DNA from: a bacterium
GTDB taxonomy: Bacteria; SZUA-79; Acidulodesulfobacterales; Acidulodesulfobacteraceae
Length of the DNA stretch: 6,973 bases
Direction of reading: 5' to 3'
Assembly: GCA_021789455.1 (NCBI GenBank)
Contig: JAJYJN010000056.1
Span: 1 to 6,973 of the forward strand
Notes under the pieces: model-generated
Told to the model about the DNA's origin: nothing
Seen by the model: the letters and a program-made list of their open reading frames with translations, nothing else
The model's database searches: none
Program-made: the position numbers and the translations under genes
In this document: piece by piece, positions 1 through 6,006 of the stretch
Position numbering within the stretch: position 1 is the stretch's first letter
Layout of the letters: every line of letters starts with the position of its first letter

Positions 1-657
1 GCTTTAGAAAAATTAGACCGTCAGAATTATATAAGATACAGAAATCTTTATGAAGGAAAGGCCGCTTCAAAACTTATGTTCGATGAAATGGCTACAAAAT
101 ACAAGATGACTTTGGCAAAAGTCGGCGCAGACGAAGCGAATCTGACACAGATTGCCGCAAGCATAGCGGAATTAAGGACGGCTTTAAAATCAAGGGTTTT
201 CTTTGCAAAGACGGCGCGCGCCGCCTATAAAATAGCCCAAATTAATCTGCACAGAACGATAGTTTATGCGCCATGCAACGGATATGTGACGAAAAAGAAC
301 GTAAACGTTGGAAGTTACGTTATGCCCGGCATTCCTTACCTTAATGTAGTCAATCTTCGCAAAGTCTGGATAGTGGCTAATTTTAAAGAGTCGGACATTG
401 ATAATATAAAAATAGGCGCGCCGGTTATTATAACAGTCGATGCTTATCCGGGTGTTACTTTTCACGGAAAGGTTTCGAGTTTTCAATCGGGAACCGGTTC
501 GGTTTTTAGCCTTCTTCCGCCGGAAAATGCGACGGGAAACTATATAAAAGTAGTACAGAGGGTTCCTGTAAAAATTAATTTAAACAAAGAATTTTACTCT
601 AAGACTCCTCTGTATCCGGGACTATCAGTAGAACCGTTCGTTAAAATAGAAAAATAA
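1..657 (+). CDS. emrA: EmrA/HlyD-family efflux periplasmic adaptor (membrane fusion protein), 5'-truncated
   Basis: The reading frame is open from base 1 to the TAA at 655-657 (218 residues). The N-terminal membrane anchor, first half-lipoyl and start of the coiled coil lie outside the window; EmrA proteins are usually near 350-400 residues, so roughly 150 are missing. Fragment residues 1-80 are charged and helix-forming, the second arm of an alpha-helical hairpin. Residues 85-118 form the second half-lipoyl segment (TIVYAPCNGYVTKKNVNVG), followed by the beta-barrel with VWIVANFKESDI (122-133). Residues 163-180 (SGTGSVFSLLPPENATGN) and KVVQRVPVKI (183-192) are the characteristic EmrA signature. 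The protein should link an inner-membrane EmrB pump to an outer-membrane TolC-like channel in the periplasm. The next gene is that EmrB, which supports the call. A cysteine (92) sits in the lipoyl loop, where Asp or Glu is more usual. The family is certain; the exact drug substrate is unknown. Confidence 0.93.
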   Translation, partial: ALEKLDRQNYIRYRNLYEGKAASKLMFDEMATKYKMTLAKVGADEANLTQIAASIAELRTALKSRVFFAKTARAAYKIAQINLHRTIVYAPCNGYVTKKNVNVGSYVMPGIPYLNVVNLRKVWIVANFKESDIDNIKIGAPVIITVDAYPGVTFHGKVSSFQSGTGSVFSLLPPENATGNYIKVVQRVPVKINLNKEFYSKTPLYPGLSVEPFVKIEK

Positions 658-669
658 ACTCTTTATTAA

Positions 670-769
670 CATTATGGAAAAGGTGTCAGATTAATTTTCC
701 GGAAACAAATTTTCTGTTAATCGACTGTTTAGTATGCGGAAAATAAAATCTGACACCTTTTCCATAATG
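670..769. repeat. 100-bp imperfect inverted repeat (REP/MITE-like hairpin) between emrA and emrB
   Basis: The outer arms 670-692 and 747-769 are perfect 23-bp inverted repeats with the core GGTGTCAGA / TCTGACACC. After a small bulge (693 versus 745-746), a second perfect 8-bp stem pairs 694-701 with 737-744. An inner AAACA (703-707) can pair with TGTTT (726-730). The whole unit would fold into one long hairpin in DNA or RNA. There is no T-run after the right arm, so it is not a normal intrinsic terminator. From memory, palindromes with a GGTGTCAGA-like core are found dispersed in bacterial genomes and linked with IS200-like (Y1/REP-associated) transposases; no transposase is in this window, so the mobile origin is inferred. 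Confidence 0.75.
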
Positions 770-788
770 ATGGATTTAGATTATTAAC

Positions 789-2336
789 ATGAATTTAAAA
801 AATAAATGGCTGATAGTTTTAGCGGTAATTCCAAGCACTACGCTATACAGTATGGATATGAGCGTAGTAAACGTCGCCCTGCCCTATATACAGGGCGCAA
901 TGGATGCCTCGATAGAGCAGGTTACATGGGTCGTTACGGGTTATATGCTTTCCGGCGTTATTCTAATGCCTTTGGTAAGTTTTTTTAGTTCGCGTTTCGG
1001 CAGGAAAAATTATTACATATCTTCCGTTTTTTTATTTACCGTAAGTTCCTTATTGTGCGGTCTTTCATGGAATTTAGACTCCATAGTTCTTTTCCGCCTC
1101 CTGCAGGGCGTAGGCGGCGGAGCCCTTATACCTTTGTCGCAGACCTACCTTGCCGAAAATTTTGAAAAAAAAGAACAGGGCAAGGCTATGGCGATATTCA
1201 GTCTTGCGATAGTTTTAGGCCCTGCAATCGGCCCTTATATAGGCGGCTGGATAGTAACGAATTATTCCTGGCCGTGGGTATTTTACGTTAATCTTCCCAT
1301 AGGACTTTTAAACCTTATACTTATTTATTTAATAATCGAAGACCATCCTTTGATGAAGAGGATAAAAGGAAACGTAGATTGGCTCGGTATAATTTTTTTA
1401 ACCGTAGGACTCGGTGCAATGCAGATTGTTTTAACGGACGGTCAGTATAAAAACTGGTTTTCTTCAAGCTATATAGTGAATCTAACAATTACATCGGCAG
1501 TCGCTTCGGTACTTTTCGTTATAACGGAACTCATAGTGGAAAATCCTGCGGTTAACATTAAAGTTTTAAAAGATATAAATTTATCGGCTAATTCTTTTTT
1601 GTCTATGGTTTTTAGCCTCGGAATATTCGGAAGCCTGTTTCTTCTGCCGATGTTTTTGCAAAAAATAATGGGGTATTCCGCATACGATGCAGGCATTGCT
1701 ATAATGTCGAGGGGTCTTGCTATGGTTATAAGCATGCCGCTTGCAGGCAGGCTGTTTAACAAAGTAGGTCCCAAAATTTTAGTTTTCATAGGGTTTATTT
1801 TATCTATTATATCTTCGATTCAGATAGGCTCTATGAGTCTTAATATGGGATTCTGGGATGTTTTTTGGCCACAGTTTACGCAGGGTTTAGGCTTCGGATT
1901 GATAATAGTTTCTCTTATGACGTCTTCTTTGATTACCCTTGATAATAAATATAAAATAGACGGAGCCGGTTTGTTTAATCTGATTAGGCAGGTTGCCGGT
2001 TCGATAGGCATCGCTATACTGGCTACGATGATAGATAACAATACTCAGATGGCGCATTCCGTTCTAGTACAAAACATTAGCGGCAATACGCAGACGATGT
2101 TATCTTTAAGGAGAGCCGCTCAAATTACGCATTCGTTTGTGTTTTACCCTCCCGTCAAAAAGGTTCTTGCCTTAATTAACGGTATGGTAACTCAGCAATC
2201 TACCATGATTGCGTTCAATTTGGCATTTATATTTATGGCAGTTTGTTTTGCAGTATCTATACCGGTTATTTTCCTGCTTAAGGGTTCAAAAAGCGCAAAA
2301 GACAAAAACGGCTCCTCCTCTATTACCCTTGAATGA
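789..2336 (+). CDS. emrB: EmrB/QacA-type MFS multidrug efflux transporter (DHA2 family, 14 TMS)
   Basis: The 515-residue product matches the usual length of DHA2 drug:H+ antiporters. The first helix carries the family motif around Asp23 (MDMSVVNVALP, 22-32). A motif-A-like loop follows helix 2 (residues 62-72, ending SSRFGRK). A motif-B-like RLLQGVGGGALIP lies at 103-115, with Arg103 and Gln106-Gly107. The antiporter motif C is at 144-153 (GPAIGPYIGG). Hydrophobic segments continue to about 497, followed by a short polar cytoplasmic tail. It should use the proton gradient to export hydrophobic or toxic compounds, working with the upstream EmrA-like adaptor. The 131-bp gap from emrA is long for such a pair and is filled by the hairpin repeat. 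ATG at 789 is chosen because the protein begins just before helix 1; there is no recognisable Shine-Dalgarno in front of it. Substrate cannot be told from the sequence. Confidence 0.94.
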   Translation: MNLKNKWLIVLAVIPSTTLYSMDMSVVNVALPYIQGAMDASIEQVTWVVTGYMLSGVILMPLVSFFSSRFGRKNYYISSVFLFTVSSLLCGLSWNLDSIVLFRLLQGVGGGALIPLSQTYLAENFEKKEQGKAMAIFSLAIVLGPAIGPYIGGWIVTNYSWPWVFYVNLPIGLLNLILIYLIIEDHPLMKRIKGNVDWLGIIFLTVGLGAMQIVLTDGQYKNWFSSSYIVNLTITSAVASVLFVITELIVENPAVNIKVLKDINLSANSFLSMVFSLGIFGSLFLLPMFLQKIMGYSAYDAGIAIMSRGLAMVISMPLAGRLFNKVGPKILVFIGFILSIISSIQIGSMSLNMGFWDVFWPQFTQGLGFGLIIVSLMTSSLITLDNKYKIDGAGLFNLIRQVAGSIGIAILATMIDNNTQMAHSVLVQNISGNTQTMLSLRRAAQITHSFVFYPPVKKVLALINGMVTQQSTMIAFNLAFIFMAVCFAVSIPVIFLLKGSKSAKDKNGSSSITLE

Positions 2337-2359
2337 TATAAGCATTTCAAGTAAATTCG

Positions 2360-2375
2360 TTTCAAACTTTCAAAC
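2360..2375 (+). repeat. Two tandem copies of TTTCAAAC overlapping the PBP1A promoter
   Basis: TTTCAAAC occurs at 2360-2367 and again, directly abutting, at 2368-2375. The second copy supplies the proposed -35 element. With only two AT-rich copies it may be chance, but its position would also suit a regulator-binding site. Confidence 0.4.
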
Positions 2376-2396
2376 TGAAAATTAATATTGTATAAT
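2369..2396 (+). promoter_or_regulatory. Likely sigma70-type promoter for the PBP1A gene
   Basis: A perfect -10 hexamer TATAAT lies at 2391-2396. TTCAAA at 2369-2374 matches four of six positions of the consensus -35 (TTGACA) with a 16-bp spacer. Transcription would start near 2402-2404, giving an untranslated leader of about 48 bases before the ATG at 2451. The promoter probably also serves moaA downstream, because only 35 bases separate the two genes. Confidence 0.6.
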
Positions 2397-2409
2397 ATAC
2401 AAATGTCCG

Positions 2410-2438
2410 TAAATTTATTGCGGAATTAAATAAATTTA
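2410..2438 (+). promoter_or_regulatory. AU-only hairpin in the PBP1A mRNA leader
   Basis: TAAATTTATT (2410-2419) and AATAAATTTA (2429-2438) are a perfect 10-bp inverted repeat around a 9-base loop containing GCGG. It lies inside the predicted 5' leader, ending 12 bases before the start codon. The stem is all A-U and therefore weak. It could influence ribosome access or mRNA stability, or simply reflect AT-rich composition. Confidence 0.4.
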
Positions 2439-2450
2439 TAAAATATTTTT

Positions 2451-4838
2451 ATGAAAATTAAAAACGATAAAAAAACTAAAGGAAGTAATTCTAACACGCC
2501 AAAAACCAAGAAAAAAAAATTAACTAAGATAATTATTTCGGCTATACTGATTATAATTTTTGCACCCGTCGTTATTCTGACCGTATTATATTTTCTTCTT
2601 GCCTCTACAGTTCCAAGTATTAATACTTTGAAAGACTATCATCCGCAGGAAGTCAATTACGTATATTCGGCAAGCGGCAAATTAGTAGGTTATCTTGGTT
2701 CCGTCAACAGAGAGGTAGTACCTTTTTCCGAAATTCCTTTACAGGTAAGGGAGGCTTTTCTCGCGGCGGAAGACAAAAATTTTTATAATCAAGGGCCGCT
2801 TGATTATAAAGCAATAGCAAGGGCTTTTTTCGTTAATCTTTTTGAGGGGCATATAGTGGAAGGCGGTTCTACTATAACCCAGCAGGTAGCAAAAACTATT
2901 CTCGTTCCTTATCAAAGAACGTATATTTGGAAACTGAGGGAAGCAATTTTAGCATACAGGGTTGCGGATAATTTATCTAAAAACGATATATTAAATATCT
3001 ATCTTAATCAGATTTATTTGGGCAACAATGCCTATGGAATACAGGCGGCTTCGCTGACATACTTCGGGGTGCCCGTATGGAAACTCACCCTGCCGGAAGC
3101 CGCTATGCTCGGCGGATTGCCGCAGGCCCCGTCTTTTTTAGACCCGTATATTCATTATAAAGATGCGAAAAGAAGACAGAAATATGTGCTGTTTCAGATG
3201 GCAAACGACGGATTTATAACGAAAGCTCAGGCCGAACAAGCTTATAAAACAAAGCTTGTTTTTAGGAATTTTTTTCAATATTACGGCGTAGCGCCCTATT
3301 ATCTCGCCTTTATTAAACAGGAAATTATAAGCAAATACGGCAAGGCGGTTTACAAAGAAGGCGGCTTAAAAATATACGCTGCATTAAGCGCAAGGGCGCA
3401 GATGTATGCGGATAAAGCGGTTAAAGCCGGTTTATCCAAGCTTTCCCACGAATACGGCTACACAGGGCCTTTGCATAAATATTCTTACGGCGAAATGCTC
3501 AGTAAAATAAAAGACGAAAAAAACCGGATCGATTATTTATATGAAGGCGGTTTATATAAAGGTTTTGTTACGTCGATTTCTAAAAACGGTCAAGTTGCCT
3601 ATGTATCGGTAGGAAAATTTAAAGGAATACTTCCCGTTTCTAATATGAGATGGGCATCCCATTTTCAAAGATACGTTTATTTTGCATACAGAACCATCAA
3701 TAACGTTAATCAGGCTTTAAAACCGGGTTACGAAATACTAGTCAAATTTGACGGATGGAATAAAGATCATATACCGGTTTTTTCTTTGGAAGAAAAAGAC
3801 GTTATAGAGGGAGCTTTGGTTTCGTTAGACCCCAAAAACGGTTTTGTGCGGGCAATGGTCGGCGGAATAAGCTTTCGTCAGACTCAGTTTAACAGGGCGC
3901 TTTACGCTAAAAGGCAGACCGGTTCCGCTTTTAAGCCCATAGTATATGCCGAAGCCCTTACGGAAGGTTATACCCCCTCATCTATTATCAATAATACCCC
4001 TGTAATATATCCTACCGGAGTGCCCGGAAAATATTATAAACCGCACAATTTCTCAAGAAGATTTACAGGTCCTACTACGCTTCTTATAGGACTGGCGCAT
4101 TCTATAGACGTGGTGGCAGTCAAACTGCTTAAAAAAGTAGGAATAGATAAAGTTGCGCATCTTGCAAACGAAATGGGTATTCATCACGTAGTTAGAAACT
4201 TAACTATGGCTCTCGGTTCTTCAAGCGTGCGCCTTATAGATTTAACGGATGCTTATACGTCGTTTGCAAACGGAGGCAAAGAATGCAAGCCGGTTTTTAT
4301 AATTAAAATATTGACTCCCGGCGGAAAAGAGCTTTATAGTTATACTCCTAAATGCAGGCAGGTTTTATCGCCTCAAGTCGCCTACGTTCTGACGAATATG
4401 CTGGAAAGGGTTATAACTAACGGAACCGGAGTTACCATCGCAAATATCAGGAAAATTACGCCATACGTAGCCGGCAAAACCGGCTCTTCAAGTCAGTATA
4501 GGGACGGCGTATTTATGGGATATACTTCTTCTTTGGTCACAGGGGTCTGGACGGGTCTGGACGATTTTCATTCTATGGGCAGGTTTATGGTTGGGGCTAT
4601 AACCGCGGCGCCTATATGGAACGCTTATATGTCCAAGTCGCTTCTTATTTATCCGCCTCGGGCATTTTCTATACCTAAAGGAATAGTTTTTTCGGAAATT
4701 AATCCGCATACCGGTTTAATAGCGGATTCTAACTATAAAGACCCGGTACTTATGCCCTATATTAAAGGCACCGAACCTACTGAATCAATAAAGAAGAAAA
4801 AGATTAAAAACCCGCAGTCGTTTTTCGGATTATTTTAA
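2451..4838 (+). CDS. mrcA: Class A penicillin-binding protein 1A (bifunctional transglycosylase/transpeptidase)
   Basis: This 795-residue protein polymerises lipid II into glycan strands and cross-links the peptides at the outer face of the inner membrane. It has a Lys-rich cytoplasmic N-terminus (1-26) and one membrane helix (about 27-52). The GT51 transglycosylase domain (about 65-240) has catalytic Glu107 in EDKNFYNQ, GGSTITQQ at 138-145 and the second conserved Glu164 (KLREA). A beta-rich OB-like insert (about 340-445) is typical of Gram-negative PBP1A. The transpeptidase domain carries Ser492 in SAFK (492-495), SID at 551-553 in the SxN position, and KTG at 676-678. The C-terminus is basic (KKKKIKN). 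Two departures from the usual motifs are Gln114 where the GT51 motif normally has His, and Asp553 in place of the SxN Asn. ATG 2451 follows an in-frame stop at 2439 but lacks a Shine-Dalgarno. The family is certain; mrcA rather than another class A paralogue rests on the insert and length. Confidence 0.95.
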   Translation: MKIKNDKKTKGSNSNTPKTKKKKLTKIIISAILIIIFAPVVILTVLYFLLASTVPSINTLKDYHPQEVNYVYSASGKLVGYLGSVNREVVPFSEIPLQVREAFLAAEDKNFYNQGPLDYKAIARAFFVNLFEGHIVEGGSTITQQVAKTILVPYQRTYIWKLREAILAYRVADNLSKNDILNIYLNQIYLGNNAYGIQAASLTYFGVPVWKLTLPEAAMLGGLPQAPSFLDPYIHYKDAKRRQKYVLFQMANDGFITKAQAEQAYKTKLVFRNFFQYYGVAPYYLAFIKQEIISKYGKAVYKEGGLKIYAALSARAQMYADKAVKAGLSKLSHEYGYTGPLHKYSYGEMLSKIKDEKNRIDYLYEGGLYKGFVTSISKNGQVAYVSVGKFKGILPVSNMRWASHFQRYVYFAYRTINNVNQALKPGYEILVKFDGWNKDHIPVFSLEEKDVIEGALVSLDPKNGFVRAMVGGISFRQTQFNRALYAKRQTGSAFKPIVYAEALTEGYTPSSIINNTPVIYPTGVPGKYYKPHNFSRRFTGPTTLLIGLAHSIDVVAVKLLKKVGIDKVAHLANEMGIHHVVRNLTMALGSSSVRLIDLTDAYTSFANGGKECKPVFIIKILTPGGKELYSYTPKCRQVLSPQVAYVLTNMLERVITNGTGVTIANIRKITPYVAGKTGSSSQYRDGVFMGYTSSLVTGVWTGLDDFHSMGRFMVGAITAAPIWNAYMSKSLLIYPPRAFSIPKGIVFSEINPHTGLIADSNYKDPVLMPYIKGTEPTESIKKKKIKNPQSFFGLF

Positions 4839-4873
4839 TTAATACAGGATAATTTTTATAAAATATACAGCTA

Positions 4874-5926
4874 ATGGATAAATTGAATAATTTAGTTGAC
4901 GGATACGGCAGAAGATTAACGTATCTTAGAATAAGCGTTACCGACAGGTGTAATTTAAGATGCGTTTACTGCATGCCGGAATCAGGCGTTGTCCTCATCA
5001 ATCACGAAGATATTATTTCATATGAAGATATCTTAAGGCTAGCGCGCATTCTTTCAAAGCACGGCGTAAACAAAATCAGGATTACCGGAGGGGAACCTTT
5101 AGCACGAAAAGGCTTAACGGGCTTTGTGCAAAAACTTTCGGAAATAAAAGATATCAGCGATATTTCTATGACCACGAACGGCATTCTTTTCGATAAGTAT
5201 GCTCACGGCTTATTCGATGCGGGATTAAAAAGGATAAATATAAGTTTAGATTCCTTAAACGAAGAAAAGTTCAAAAGAATTACCAGAACAGGCGGACTTG
5301 AAACCGTCTTGAAGAACATAGAGCTTGCAAAAAAAATAGGCTATAATCCGGTTAAAATCAATACGGTTTTAATAAGAGGAGTCAACGACGACGAAATTAT
5401 AGATTTCGTAAATTTTGCAAGAAAATTTGAACTTAATTTAAGATTTATAGAATATATGCCGATCGGAGGAAATATAGCGGATGCCGTGTCTTCGCAAGAG
5501 ATTGAAGAAAAAATAAAATTAGAGTTTGAAGATTTTAAGCCCAAAAAATCAAAAATAAAATATAATAACGTATCGGACGAAAATGTTTACGATAATAAAT
5601 TAAGCCTTTACGACGGCGTAAGCAGGCTGTTCGGTTTTGACGGCAATGATGCGGTTATAGGTTTTATAAGTCCTATGTCTGAGCATTTTTGCGGCGATTG
5701 CAACAGACTAAGGCTGACGGCATCCGGAAATCTCAGGCTATGCCTTTTTTACGACGATGATTACAACATTAAAGATCTTTTAAAGGAAAGCGACGACGAA
5801 ATTGTTTTCGAAAAAATTTCTAATATCGTCAAGTTAAAGCATTTCAAGCATAACTTTAACGAAAAAACGGAAAAGAAAGGAGATATATCCTGGGCTAACG
5901 ATTTTATGAACTCAATCGGCGGATAA
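4874..5926 (+). CDS. moaA: GTP 3',8-cyclase MoaA (molybdenum cofactor biosynthesis)
   Basis: MoaA is a cytoplasmic radical SAM enzyme that converts GTP to 3',8-cyclo-7,8-dihydro-GTP, which MoaC turns into cyclic pyranopterin monophosphate, the first step of molybdopterin synthesis. The N-terminal [4Fe-4S] motif is Cys26, Cys30 and Cys33 (TDRCNLRCVYCMP), and the SAM-binding TGGEP is at 71-75. The second cluster ligands are Cys273, Cys276 and Cys290 with the expected CX2CX13C spacing. GTP-contacting arginines known from the family correspond to Arg19, Arg278 and Arg280. The protein ends in the conserved, functionally needed Gly-Gly (349-350). At 350 residues it is slightly long; the extra length is in a Lys/Asn-rich stretch at about 222-245. 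It starts 35 bases after the PBP1A stop, so it may be co-transcribed, though they share no pathway. No other moa/moe gene is in the window. ATG 4874 has no good Shine-Dalgarno. Confidence 0.96.
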   Translation: MDKLNNLVDGYGRRLTYLRISVTDRCNLRCVYCMPESGVVLINHEDIISYEDILRLARILSKHGVNKIRITGGEPLARKGLTGFVQKLSEIKDISDISMTTNGILFDKYAHGLFDAGLKRINISLDSLNEEKFKRITRTGGLETVLKNIELAKKIGYNPVKINTVLIRGVNDDEIIDFVNFARKFELNLRFIEYMPIGGNIADAVSSQEIEEKIKLEFEDFKPKKSKIKYNNVSDENVYDNKLSLYDGVSRLFGFDGNDAVIGFISPMSEHFCGDCNRLRLTASGNLRLCLFYDDDYNIKDLLKESDDEIVFEKISNIVKLKHFKHNFNEKTEKKGDISWANDFMNSIGG

Positions 5927-5939
5927 TAATCAATTTGTA

Positions 5940-5968
5940 ACGGTGACGTAATTGAATTCCGTCACCGT
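5940..5968 (+). terminator. 9-bp hairpin between moaA and gyrA, possible terminator
   Basis: ACGGTGACG (5940-5948) and CGTCACCGT (5960-5968) form a perfect 9-bp stem with an 11-base loop, 14 bases after the moaA stop. The following bases (ATTTAAAATAT) are AT-rich but contain no clean T-run, so termination would be weak or need another factor. It could also act as a 3' stabiliser of the moaA message or as an operator for gyrA. Confidence 0.5.
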
Positions 5969-5993
5969 ATTTAAAATATATATAAATAATACT

Positions 5994-5999
5994 GAGGAG
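5994..5999 (+). promoter_or_regulatory. Strong Shine-Dalgarno that fixes the gyrA TTG start
   Basis: GAGGAG at 5994-5999 lies 7 bases before the TTG at 6007, an ideal distance. There is no ATG or GTG start in the gyrA frame at a suitable distance, so this site decides the start. Candidate -10 sequences (TATATA at 5977, TATAAA at 5981) lie just upstream, without a convincing -35. Confidence 0.8.
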
Positions 6000-6006
6000 A
6001 AAAATT

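Noticed and set aside
190..486. 98-codon open frame on the minus strand inside emrA
   Set aside because: It lies wholly opposite a well-conserved EmrA coding region, has no ribosome-binding site and no recognisable protein features.
670..769. Intrinsic terminator after emrA
   Set aside because: The stem is far longer than typical, has a 54-base region between the outer arms, and no T-run follows; a repeat element fits better.
1469..1789. 106-codon open frame on the minus strand inside emrB
   Set aside because: It is the antisense shadow of membrane-helix codons in a clear MFS gene; no independent start signals.
2368..2380. Small hairpin TTTCA-AAC-TGAAA as emrB terminator
   Set aside because: Only five A/T-rich pairs and no T-run; too weak to support.
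4488..4709. 73-codon, Arg-rich minus-strand frame inside the PBP1A gene
   Set aside because: It overlaps the conserved KTG region of the transpeptidase domain in antisense; composition reflects the opposite strand.
4839..4873. Molybdenum cofactor riboswitch upstream of moaA
   Set aside because: The gap is only 35 AT-rich bases, far too short for that structured RNA, and no GC-rich stems are present.
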